A program made the position numbers and the translations under genes. Shown here in pieces: positions 11,524 through 22,848 of a DNA stretch of 64,000 nucleotides (positions within the stretch are counted from its first letter, which is position 1; each line of letters begins with the position of its first letter). The DNA lies in the NCBI RefSeq assembly GCF_002994745.2, contig NC_037093.1:10830400-10894399 (forward strand), in the 5' to 3' direction. A model generated the notes under the pieces. That model saw nothing but the letters and a program-made list of their open reading frames with translations. It was not told the DNA's origin and ran no database searches. The DNA is from Rosa chinensis. Its lineage: Eukaryota; Streptophyta; Magnoliopsida; Rosales; Rosaceae.

Positions 11524-12142
11524 TGATTTTGGGTGAATTCTAAAAGTGGATCTTATTTGCAACAACACTTGTGTATGATTTACTGCCATAAGATCCTAGA
11601 TTTGCAAATCTCAATGAAGAACGATGAAGGAAAGATCTCAGATTTGCAAAATCTGAATGAAGAACGATGAAGGAAAGATCCCAGATTTGCAAAATCTCAA
11701 TGAAGGACCCAAAACAACATGAAAATAAATGGATCTAAAAATAAATATAAAAATATTTGAATAATTCAATAAATTGATGAATTATATGTAACCTGAAAAT
11801 TGTAAATTAATGATTAAATGTTTGTAAATTTGAAAATTAATATAATTGATTCATATGGGACCACTTAATATAGCTCACACAGACAAGTTTTCCGTGTGAA
11901 AGTGATTTAGCAACGCTCGCAACACATACAAATTGTGAATCCGTGACTGTACTGTGTGAAACTGCCCATACACACAGATTTCCGTGTGAATTTCAATGTA
12001 TTCACACAGAATCCATCCTTGTGAAAGTACATGTTTTTCTAGTAGTGATGGTTCAGCCGAGAGTCCCCTAGAGTCCATCTAAGTTCAGATTGCCAATGTG
12101 GAATCCAAATTTGCCAGTGCCATATCAGACAGTGGGGAGATA

Positions 12143-12495
12143 TGATAAAGTAATCTGGGGTTCACATCCAAAACCAATTGGCAATGGATGGAGTGGCCCA
12201 AACTCTTATAAACTCATAGGCAAGGTCCTATTTTTCCTATGTGGGATGTGTATATTCTCAACACGCCCCCGCACGTGTGGCGAATTTTCAAGTCATACAC
12301 GTGGACAACATTAGGTGACATAGAGCCCGTGTGGCCATGAGGCATACACACGTGGGTAACCCGCTTTGATACCATGATAAAGTAATCTGGGGTTCACATC
12401 CAAAACCAACTGGCAATGGATGGAGTGACCCAAACCCTTATAAACCCATAGGTAAGGTCCCATTTTTCCCATGTGGGATGTGTATATTCTCAACA
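12143..12495 (-). mobile_element. TRIM retrotransposon B in the PGDH pseudogene
   Basis: Same family as TRIM A, reverse orientation. The LTRs are 12143-12263 and 12375-12495, 121 bp each. The complement of the primer-binding site (TTTGATACCA) lies next to 12375 and the complement of the purine tract next to 12264. A 5-bp target duplication AGATA is at 12138-12142 and 12496-12500. Removing element and duplication restores the PGDH reading GEI-KV-GGRVKDG, which confirms the borders. Confidence 0.93.
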
Positions 12496-12806
12496 AGATA
12501 AAGGTAGGGGGTCGGGTTAAGGATGGGGTTCCCCACTTGACGAGGGTTGGATCTTTTGAAGTTGATGTGAGCTTGGAAGGTAGCATTATACTCTGCAGAC
12601 AAGTTGATCAGCCGGGTATGATAGAATTGGTTGGAAGCATTTTAGGAAAGGATAATGTGAACGTTAGTTTCATGAGTATCGAAAGAATTGCCCCAAGAAA
12701 GCAGGCTGTCATGGCAATTGGTGTGGATGACCAACCCAGGCAGCAATCTTTGAAAAGGATTGGGGATGTTCCAGCCATTGAAGAGTTTGTTTTCCTCAAG
12801 TTGTAG

Positions 12807-13041
12807 TGTGGCGTTATAGTTACCTGCGCCTTGTTTCATTATGCCTTCCTCTTATTTTAGGTGATATCGCCACATGCTTTACTCCCCGATTTTGAAGTCC
12901 TTTGATGTTGTGGTAGATTTAGAGTGAGGAATGAAGAATAATATTTCAGTTTTCAATGAAAAGAATGTACTTAAATTGAGTTGTTCCCAGTTTCTTGTTC
13001 CCTTTTACCATGTTATGTTCAGAATCTTCGGATGAATCACC
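12807..13041 (+). other. 3' flank of the PGDH pseudogene
   Basis: Follows the PGDH stop codon and reads like a plant 3' UTR (AT-rich, AATGAAAAGAATGT near 12954 as a possible poly(A) signal region). No gene is seen. Confidence 0.45.
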
Positions 13042-13302
13042 TGTTGAGAATGTATATAAATATAACTTCCACATTAGAAAAATATAACTTTGCTTACGAG
13101 TTTATAAGGGTTTGGGCCACTCCTTTCTTATGGGTGTATGCTTGAGAAATCGCCACACGTGCGGGAGCGTGTTGAGAATGTGTATAAATATAACTCCCAC
13201 ATTAGAAAAATATAATTAACTTTGCTTATGGGTTTATAAGGGTTTGGGCTACTCCATCCATTGCCAATTGGTTTTGGATGCGAACCCCAGATTATTTTAT
13301 TA
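13042..13302 (+). mobile_element. TRIM retrotransposon C, degenerate
   Basis: Two diverged direct repeats begin TGTTGAGAATGT at 13042 and 13171, both related to the TRIM A LTR. The first is cut short and most of the interior, including the primer-binding site, is lost; CACACGTGCGGGAGCG before the second repeat is the remnant purine tract. The target duplication TCACC is at 13037-13041 and 13303-13307. This is the oldest-looking of the three TRIM copies. Confidence 0.75.
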
Positions 13303-13393
13303 TCACCATGCGATCATTTGTAGTTCTAGAAGAAATACCAAAAAATTGCTTTGATTTTAGAGAATAAGTCGACATTGAAGTCATTTATTTGTT

Positions 13394-13717
<324 letters not shown>

Positions 13718-13869
13718 TCGCAATATTTGGTAGGTATTATTCCTTGTTGAATACAGTTCATATCTGCTCCTGTATCAATCAAGGCAACTATTTGAATAGT
13801 ATAAGAATCTGAAATTGCTAGAGTTATTAATGTTTTCCATTTTTGGTAGGTTACTCTAGTAATAAATCC
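13718..13869 (-). pseudogene. Endogenous pararetrovirus-like protease fragment
   Basis: One minus-strand frame of about 50 codons contains an aspartic protease DTGA motif followed by a Cys-Ile pair and a Pro-Thr-Lys-Tyr stretch, the context seen in proteases of Caulimoviridae polyproteins and their endogenous plant copies. Nothing else of a viral genome (movement protein, coat, reverse transcriptase) is present here. It is a short dead scrap between two (TTA)n tracts. A retrotransposon protease is the alternative. Confidence 0.5.

Positions 13870-13904
<35 letters not shown>
13870..13904. repeat. Second, short (TTA)n tract
   Basis: About 11 TTA units immediately after the pararetrovirus-like fragment; the same repeat motif as 13398-13717. 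Confidence 0.95.
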
Positions 13905-13905
<1 letters not shown>

Positions 13906-15221
13906 CAATTGACCTACTGCAAATCATTAGGAGTCATGAACAAACTTTTTAGACTAAATTTCAATAGACCATGTACAAACTTTTTCGACTAAATTTCAAT
14001 TGAAAAGAAATAGTTGATGTTAACATGTATCCTTTGATCCCCTCAGGAAAAAAAAATGTATCTTTTGATATGCTATGTCTAGGGAGACTATTGGAAAATT
14101 CTGCATTGCTCTTCAACGCATAGTAACATGATTTTTTTTTGTTTTTTTGAAAGGGGGCTGGTGCGATTGCCCTTAAACCTTGATTAATGAAACTGTAGAA
14201 TACATGGGGGGGACGTAGAGCCTGAACCCTAGATTACAATAAGCATCAAGAGAATCTCCTGAAATAATACCAAAAGTTTCTACAAAGTCTATGTATTCTA
14301 ATAAGCACCAATTAGCAAAGAGTGCACGAATGACTACTCTATTTGCTTTGACATACCAGAAAGATAACTCTATAACGAAAAAGCATCATTACAAATAACA
14401 CAATTTTTCCACTATGTTGTCTCACAGAAATAAATCCAGCGACACTTAATTTCCTCCTGCCACTAAGAGGTTGCGTCCATTTGATCAAGCAAATAGCTCG
14501 CCGCCTCGCTAGGCTAAACAAGGCACACAGAGTATGCATACCGGGACCAAACCCACGTCCCTACCAAATAATGATAGGGGGTTATTACCAGCATCAAGCC
14601 ACATCTAATTAAAAATAAATAGCAATAAAGCAATAAAGAAAAATAGTTTAGGCCCAGAGCCGAAGCCCGGGCCCAAAAACTATCATGCCCAAGCCGAAGC
14701 TTCAGACTGCAGGAGGCACGACGCCATCCTCTCACTTGCACCACCCTTACCTTCTGACTACCAGTAGCTTCACCACCGCCACCAATTTGACCTCCGAGCG
14801 ATCGTGACTTGACCAAAACACAAGATATCTATGCCGCTCCTCCCCAGATCAAAGACCAACCGCCTAAAGCAAATGGGATCCCACTGATCCAATCTGAGAA
14901 TTGGCGATCCCAGCGCTGCCGCCACTAAGTTATCACCTCTAGGCGACCCTTAGGTCGACTGCACCTCGTTCTTGGGTCAGACGCCGGCCCAGCCTTTAAC
15001 CGTCGCGATCCTTCCCTATTAGATACTCTAACAGTTTTAAACAGTTTTGCATGAATCTTATTTCCTTGTAGTTTGTTTATTAAACTTTGTAGATTTCTTG
15101 AGGGAAACATCATTCTATATTTCCCACTCACAATCTTCAGTACTATGATGAGAATGAAACTCATATTGAAATATATCGACTGCCTTATTAGAAGCGACAT
15201 GATCCAAGCTAGCCTCTTTAT
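13905..15221 (-). other. Displaced 3' flank and 3' UTR of NHD1b, split by a 0.9-kb retroposon-like insert
   Basis: Bases 13915-14131 and 15050-15221 align with 3465-3889, the 3' flank of NHD1 copy a, so they once adjoined the last exon of copy b at 31346. The segment 14132-15049 is absent from copy a. It has a T-rich head (14132-14148), which is a poly(A) tail on the minus strand, and a possible 5-bp repeat CATGA at 14127-14131 and 15050-15054. It codes for nothing recognisable; a truncated LINE or other retroposon is most likely. Confidence 0.7.
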
Positions 15222-15634
15222 AGTAGAAAAATGGAACTTAAAGACAAATATGGAGAATAACTATTCAGATATATTCTTCTCGATCTTTAGGAGGCACTAT
15301 ATATAAACATACAATCTACTGCACTTGTACTACACAACAGCACAATAGTACAAAGTACAACCATAGATACAATAGGAAGTTAATATATACAAGGATTCCT
15401 ACCATATATGACTCAAGCTAACACTCCCCCTCAAGTTGGAGCGTACACATCTTGACTTCCCAACTTGCTAAGTGAGTCTTAAAAAACTTTGCTCGAAATT
15501 TCTTTAGTCAGGATATCAACAAGTTGCTCCTCAGTAGGTACAAACCGGAACTTGATGATTTTGGCATTAAGCTTCTCTTTGATAAAATGTCTATCTACCT
15601 CCACATGTTTAGTCCTATCATGCTGAACTGGATT

Positions 15635-18600
15635 CTATGATATATCTATTGTAGTAGCCTTGTCACAGTACAACTCCAAGGTTGATTTAGGTTTAAACCC
15701 TAAGTCACGTAATAGATTCCTCAACCACAACAGTTCACATACACCATTTGCCATACCCCTATACTTTGCCTCTACACTAGACCTGGCCACGACCTTCTGC
15801 TTCTTACTTCTCCAAGTAACAAGGTAACCACCTACAAAGGTAAAGTACCCATAAGTAGATTTTCTGTCCATAATACAACCTGCCCAGTCTGCATCTGTAT
15901 AGCCAATGCTTGAAAAACATCAACCCTTTTCCAGGTGCAGATTTCAAATACCTTAAGATCCTTACAACAGCCTCCATATGTCTCTCACTAGGATTATGCA
16001 TGAATTGACTTATCACACTGACTGCATAAGCAACATCTGGTCTAGAGTGAGACCAGTAAATTAATCTTCCTACTAACCTCTAATATCTAGCTTGATTATT
16101 AGGAACCTGATCAGGATATTCCGCCAACTTATGATTCTGCTCAATAGGCGTGTCTGCAGGACTACAATCCAACATCCATGTTTCAGCTAACAAGTCGAGT
16201 ACATACTTTCTCTGACACAAGAGGTTTCCATCCTTCTCCCTGGAGACTTCTATCCCCAAGAAGTACTTCCATTTAAATCACCAAGATCCTTTATCTCAAA
16301 TTTAGAAGCAAGTTGTAGCTGAAGCCTACCAATTTCTGTTAAGGTCGTTGCCTATAAGTATCATGTCATCTACATAAAAAACAAGCACTGTTAATCTTCC
16401 CTTTTGATGTTTGATGAACAATGTGTGGTCTACATTACTCTGTCTATACCCGAAACTCCGCATAGATTGTGTAAACTTCCCAAACCAAGCTCGTGGCAAT
16501 TGCTTTAGACCATACAGTGCTTTCTTCAATCTACACACAACATCTATAGTTGAAGTTGTTACATAACTTGGTGGAAGACTTATATAAACTTCTTCAGTCA
16601 AGTCACCATGGAGGAAGGCATTCTTGACATCAAATTGCCGGAGTGGCCAATTCAGGTTTGCTGCTAGAGACAGTAGAACTCTAATGGTATTGATCTTCGC
16701 CACTGGTGCATACGTCTCATCATAGTCAATGCCATAGGTTTGTGTGAATCCCTTGGCAACCAATCTTGCCTTGTACTTGTTAACTCATCCATCTGCATTA
16801 TGTTTGACTGTAAAAATCCACCGACTTCCAATGGTTCTCTTACCACGTGGAAGTGGTACCAGTTCCCAAGTATTGTTCTTTTGTAGAGCATCATCTCCTC
16901 CTCCATTGTTCTTGCCCATTTTGGATCTCCCAAGGCTTCTTGCACTTTATTAGGAATAGATACAGATGATATTTGATTCACAAAAGACTCATATGATTTT
17001 GACAACCTATGGTGAGATACAAAGTTTGCTATGGGGATACTTAGCATTTGCTTTGAGAGATGGTTCATATTTCTTTGCAGGTTGACCACGGGTAGACCGA
17101 CTAGGTAACACATATTTAGTGGGGTTAGACACACCTTGATTATCTGGAGCAGAAGATGGACATACCTCAGTGTGATCATCATGACATGAGGAGTCACAGT
17201 CGGGGGGTGTGATGATCGATAGGGGGGGGGATCAATGCTCCTTCTACTTCATGGGACTCACTATCATGATTTGCATCTTCCAAACTTAAATTCGACGGGT
17301 CGATCATGCCTTTTGTGTTGTCCCCTGGAACATGCAGACCCTCTGACTCTAAGTTTGATGGGTCGAATGAATCTTGTTGACCCGTCGAAACTACTTATGT
17401 ATGAATTTCGGCCTCTCCATATACTTCAGCTTCAATTTCGACTTCTCCATCTTTACCATCCTTTTCTTCTCTAGTGAACAACTCTTCAAAGTAACCTCCA
17501 TTCTCCCCCTGAAGAGTGGTCTCAGTAGAGGAAAAATAGCACAAGTCTTCATAAAAGGTGACATCCATAGTGGCAAAGAATTTTCCAGTTGGAGGATGGA
17601 AGCACTTGTGCCCCTTCTGAGTGGAACTATAGCCAACAAAGACACACTTGAGAGCATGGGCATCCAACTTTGACCTCTGATTCTTAAGGACATGAACAAA
17701 TGCAACACACCCAAAGACTCTAGCAGGAAGATCATTGAAAGATGGAATAGGGACGTGATGAGAGAGGACTTCAAATGGTATATGACCCTGAAGAACACTA
17801 GAGGGAAGATGATTGATAAGCTTGGGCATATGTGCACCAAACAGCAAAGCACAGGCAATATCAAGTAAATGGCGATTCTTAAATTCAGATTCTCCATTTT
17901 GTTCAGGTGTTTGAGGACAAGTAGTTTGATATATAATCCCATGTATTTGAAAGAAATCCCTGAGCTCATGATTGACAGATTCCCCATTGTCAGAGTGAAA
18001 TATACTTTGATTTAGCCATTGAATTGTGTTTGTATGAGAGCTTTGAATGCTTGGAAAGCAGAAAACACAATATTTTTTGTCTTAAGAAGAACTACCTATG
18101 ACAATTGACTGCAATCATCAATAAATAACACAAAGTACTGCATAACCAAGACAGTGAGTTTTTTGGAAGGCCCCCATACATCATAATGGATTATTTCAAA
18201 TGGAATAGAACTTTTATTAGATGATCTCCAAGGATAACCGACACAGTGGCTGTTGGCTAAGACACGGTGGATCTTGGCCAAGAAACAAGTTTGACAATGT
18301 AAAGAGGACTCACTAATGCCAATAAACAAGGATGACATAGATTTCTTCATAATGCTAAAAGATGGATGCCCTAAACGTCGATGCCACAACCAAACTTCAC
18401 TGAACCGATCAGAACTCGAAGTCAAAGCGGCTTGGGCAATCTTCCCTGGTCTCTCCCCCGCAAACATTTGATCCAGATGGAACAGCTTTCCCCGCAGATA
18501 CCCTCGACCGATGACTTCCATGGTTTGAAGATCCTGAAAAATAGCATATATGAAAGAACGTCACGGAGCACTGTGATTAGACATTTAATTGAGGGACAAA

Positions 18601-19035
18601 TATGAAGTGGTGTAACAGAGCAATGACATGTAACACATTTTGTAACTCTAGAGAAGGAGTAACATGTATAGACACTCCTAAGACAGGAAAAGCTTCCTCA
18701 TTGGCATTAGTAACATGTGAGACTGGTGGTGGTGACAAATGTGAAAAATATGATCTATCATATGTCATATGATCCGATGCACCTGAATCAATAATCCGTG
18801 TATCTTCCCCAATAAATTCAGAAATTTGTAAAGCCTTACCTATCTTACCAGTACCACGTCCCACTAATGATGTAGATGGAAGTTCAGCACTTGCAGCAGT
18901 CTGGTCCAGACCTTCAATGCAATAGTAACACTGATCCTGAACAAGGTGAACAAGTGCTTTACCCTTAGGCCAAGCTCCCTGGCCTCCTGCTGGTCTTGAC
19001 TTGAGACATAAATAATTTGGAGGGTAACCATTCAA
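15635..19035 (-). pseudogene. Copia pol remnants: protease, integrase, reverse transcriptase, RNase H
   Basis: In transcript order on the minus strand: protease with DSGASDHMT (near 18780), GAG-pre-integrase (WHRRLGHPS, near 18395) and integrase core (near 18120-18190), integrase C-terminal part (17395-17847), reverse transcriptase with YVDDMILI (near 16350-16375), and RNase H (15635-15871). Many frameshifts and stops separate the pieces. An acidic linker between integrase and RT (about 17395-17520) varies freely. No complete protein can be made. Confidence 0.85.
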
Positions 19036-21455
19036 CTTGTAGCATGTTTCTCTTACATGACCAGGATTATTGCAGTATGTGAACCCCCCCCCCCCCCCCC
19101 TCTTTTTTTTCTATTTAGGTGGAAATCGAGGTGGAGTTTCTTGTGTTATGGGGCGGAGAGCTACTTGTGAAGAAGAAGTCCTTGACTGCACAGTTAAACC
19201 GGAGACATCTGATTGAAGTGCCTTGGTACTCTCCTGTTAGAACTCATCCTTGTAGATATAAGTGTAGGCCCAGACAAGAGAGAGAGGATGTAACGTCCCA
19301 AACCTGAATTTACTGATTTACTAGTCATTTGGACGGTAAACGACCCTTACTTTCTACTTTATTTCAGTACTTTTAGTAGCCCTAAATGTTGACTTTTTTT
19401 TTCGGGTCAAAATTTGAGAAAATTTTCTTCTGAAAAGTCGTAGAGGACGTTAAACCGAGTCCGTGCATATGTGGTACGTAAAAATTGGAGTTCATATGCA
19501 AAAGTTATGGATGAAATTTGTGAATTTACTATTCATGGTAAGTTTATATATATATGGAAAGTTATTGTGGTACCTTCCATTTTCAGAAACTACCCCTGGT
19601 TAACTCTCCCATTTTCTCTCTCCTTTCCCCTGATCTCTCTCTCTCTCTACCCACGTCGGTTTCTTCTTCGATTTGACGCAGTCCGGCCACCAAACAGCGA
19701 GCCCCCAGTGGCGGTCGACTCACCTCCCCCTCCCCTACATAGCTATGGTCATGGGTCACGATGTCTTGGTTGGATAAAGGAGATCAAAGCCCAAAAGCCC
19801 GATGGTAGCAGCTAAGGAATTCCGGAGATTTCTTTAGCTTTAGGCCGTCTCCGACGACAGTATCTAGTTCAATCGACGCTCCTCGAGCCGTGGATCATTT
19901 TCCCCAAGCCTCTCGCCTCGATTTGCTGTGTGGAGAGAGAATCGAAGAAATTTCGAAACTAGGATTTCAAAATTTTTGGGCTTGTGTTCACCGGCCAAAT
20001 TGGAGCCCTTCAAGATAAAATTGAAACTTATTATGGTTGACAAAAATGTTGGATTTGTTGAGTAGGTGGTGCTGCCAAAATTTGGTGGTCATCGGAGGTG
20101 GTTGCCAGCGGCGCGTGTAGATGGCAGGTGGAGGTGCGTAGGGCAGTTTTCTGGCTCTGATTTTTAGCCAGTTGAATCCTATAATTGATGTAGAAAATGT
20201 TTATGTGAATTCAGTTGAAATTGGAGGAGTTTTGTGTTGATTATAATTTTTCAAAGATTTAGAATTTCGATTATCTATTTACGAGAATCCGACCGTCGGA
20301 TTTCTCTCGAATTTTCCCTAGAACTTGTAAATTAATGGAATGGTGTTAGTGGTAAAGTTTAGGTTGGATCGGAGAAGGAAATAGAGATGTTAGCTTAAGA
20401 GGATTGATTTTGGGAATCGTATTTAATTACCGAATTGTTATTCACGGAATATAATTGTGTACAGGGCGCTATACCGAGTTACTGCTCGACGAAGAAACCC
20501 GTATGCATGGTTGCCTATATAGTACAGTGAGTGGACTTTTGTTTTAAATATTGATGCATGCAATTATTTTCCCAAAATGATGATTGATTTATTTAATTAT
20601 TTATTATTTTATTTATTGAGCATAATATTTGACTTTGGACTATACTTTTGGCATTTTTTTTTCCATATGAGTTTTGGCATTGAATTTAATATACTCGGGT
20701 TTGGACTTATGAATTGTTTTCGGGAATATGAATTGATTTTTTTCATAGATTAATTATGATTTGGGAAATAGATTCGTAATATTATTTTTGGATATTGAGC
20801 TTTTGATGTTTATCTTCAATATTTGATTATTATTTGAAATTATGATTTATATGAGTTTCGACAAATTATTTTCCGAAGTGATTTCCGGAATTTAACATTA
20901 TATATTTTTTTCGTCGATTTTGAGATTTCTGCCATATTATCGAACTTAGGTTTTTGGAAGGATTGTTATATTTATTATTTGTCGCCTATTTGTTTATGTT
21001 TTCGAGACTGTTTTGGCGTGCAGGGCCACGTCATTGGAATATATTTCTTTTCTTGGGAGATATTGGGGAAGCCTTTCTGATTTTCAATTTTCGTAGTTTT
21101 AACCCACCACACCCGGGTTGATATATTTTATTGCTAGCTAGCCTATTAGTACTTATTCCCGCTTACTATGTGTTTGGGGGTGAGTTGAGCAAAGAGCATG
21201 GGATGATCAAGAGCCTGGGAGGCTCCCTTCTTATCGTATAGTGATAATGCTTTCCCTATATTCTATATTTATTTTGACTAGCGGGGTTAGTCCGTTTTCT
21301 CTTAACCAGTAGGATTGGTATGTTTTCACGAGATTTCAGAGTTTAAAGAATTATGTTTTATAAATGCTGCATGTGTTGGACTTCCAAAGGAATAAATGTG
21401 GGAAAGTATTCGAGTTTGCTTCAGTTATCCTGATTATTTATTTTGAGAGTTTCTA

Positions 21456-21676
21456 TTGGGACCTCCAAATCTACTCACTTGACCTCACTCTATTATGAAT
21501 TATTAAATGACATATATAACCTACTATAAAATGACTATTAGGGATAATAATTATACTAAAAATATGGTTACATTTATTTTCTCTAGACTTTCCAATTCAA
21601 TAATATTAGATTGCATTCTTTATTATTTTCCCTATCTATTTTCATTTTCCAATTTCATTACATACTCATTAAAGCA

Positions 21677-21715
<39 letters not shown>

Positions 21716-22424
21716 TAAGAAATAAAACTATGATTAAGATAAAAATGTATGATATGCATATTGAACACATACTGGTCAGGGAGAACAAAATAAATTGTAT
21801 TATGCCCTAAACCTAAATCTATCCATTATATTTGTAAAAAGAAGAATAAAGAAAAGAGCTAGCCAATAAAAATAAATAAAAAAATATTTAAATAATTAAT
21901 CATGAGGTACAGAAACTAGAGAAACATTAAGAAAAAATTATTAATCTTTTTTTTTAACAGCTAAAAAAGAAAAAGTAAATAAAAAAAATCACATAATAGT
22001 TCATGTTATTTTATTTTTGTTAATTTTTAAAACTCAATACCTTGTGTTGATTCTTTTTTATTGGATAAAAGATTTATGTTGTTCGATTAAGGAATGGAGA
22101 TGTAACTAAGATTTATAGAGTAATTAAATCATTGAAATGACTAAGTTTTTTATTATAAAGATCTTAGTTTGCCCAGTACCATTTGGTTTAGTGGCATAAG
22201 TGTCCCATTTGTAAGTGGGAGGTTGTGAGTTCGACTCACAAAAAGACTAGTTATTGATATGATAAAAAAAAAAAAAAAAGATCTTAGTTTGTTTGTAAAT
22301 TAATTATATGAGTGAGGTTATTTGAGGAACTTTAGTGAGGTTTAATGAGTAAATTTAGTATTTGAAAATTTGATAGGAGGTGTAAAAAGCATAGAGGTCA
22401 AGTGAGTAAATTTGAAGGTTCCAA
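21456..22424. mobile_element. Inverted-repeat DNA element in the solo LTR
   Basis: The left end TTGGGACCTCCAAAT and the reverse complement of the right end match for about 35 bases (TCTACTCACTTGACCTC against TTTACTCACTTGACCTC). TA dinucleotides flank both ends (21454-21455 and 22425-22426), compatible with a TA target, but the superfamily is uncertain. It is 969 bp, strongly AT-rich and non-coding. A SINE sits inside it. Confidence 0.7.
22172..22277 (+). mobile_element. tRNA-derived SINE with poly(A) tail
   Basis: A 106-bp insert carries an A-box-like TAGTGGCATAAGTG and a B-box-like GGTTGTGAGTTCGACTC and ends in about 16 A residues. A perfect 14-bp target duplication, AAGATCTTAGTTTG, lies at 22158-22171 and 22278-22291. 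This is diagnostic of LINE-mobilised retroposition. Confidence 0.9.
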
Positions 22425-22848
22425 TAACGTGTTTTTCAATACTTTTTTCCTGGGCCCTTCAGTTTCAAATGCCCAATTTGCAGGCTAGATTAGTTGAAGT
22501 CGGGCGTACATGGAGTTGAGGCATAGCTAACAGCACCGCTTCCACGTATTCATTTTTATCCATGTTTTTCCTTGTTTACCTTTGATATTAGAATTGCTTT
22601 GATAACCTGTGGGATTAATGTTATTATGTTAAGATTTGTGTAATGTGAATTGGAAGATGTTGTGATTTGGGAAGTAGGGTATGTGGCTCCAGGAGAATAA
22701 GGATGAATTGCTTAGAAGTGTAAATGTTTTTCTATAGGTTTTGAGTAGTCCATTTTTAGAAGAATTTCTATCAAATTTTCGGTAAAATTTATTCTAAGGT
22801 GAGCCTTACAGGGCTACTTCAGATTTCAGGGTGAAAGCCGGAGCGGGT

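Larger units (their letters stand above)
9626..12047. mobile_element. Non-autonomous CACTA transposon carrying host gene fragments (Pack-CACTA)
   Basis: The termini are inverted repeats starting CACTACTAGAAAAACA (9626) and ending TTTTTCTAGTAGTG (12047), with a 3-bp target duplication ATG at 9623-9625 and 12048-12050. Both subterminal regions are full of short inverted CACACGGA / TCCGTGTG motifs (for example 9650-9690, 10010-10130, 11870-12020), as expected for En/Spm-type transposase binding sites. No transposase is encoded. The middle holds a phosphoesterase fragment (minus) and an acyltransferase fragment with an intron (plus). A hAT MITE is nested at 9686-9978. Confidence 0.9.
9336..12806 (+). 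pseudogene. D-3-phosphoglycerate dehydrogenase, 3' end only, disrupted
   Basis: Conceptual translation of 9336-9625, 12051-12142 and 12501-12806 matches the C-terminal region of plastid PGDH, the first enzyme of the phosphorylated serine pathway. Recognisable pieces are LAELKPYV, EKLGRLAVQLVAGGSGVK, LLRAMITKGLIEPISSVFVN, VQIANVESKFASAISDSGEI, and the C-terminal ACT domain ending EEFVFLKL plus stop. It starts just after an intron-like acceptor (TGTAG at 9331-9335), so it is a piece of a gene rather than a retrocopy. Damage: a frameshift after LKPYV, in-frame stops near 9573 and 12091, a 2.4-kb CACTA insertion (ATG duplicated) and a 353-bp TRIM. The catalytic NAD-binding domain is absent. It is most simply a truncated by-product of the NHD1 segmental duplication. 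Confidence 0.9.

Noticed and set aside
16744..16953. Plus-strand ORFs over Copia pol
   Set aside because: Antisense shadows of degenerate reverse transcriptase and integrase sequence.
22172..22250. tRNA-like sequence with GGTTGTGAGTTCGACTC
   Set aside because: Part of a poly(A)-tailed SINE with a 14-bp target duplication, not a tRNA gene.
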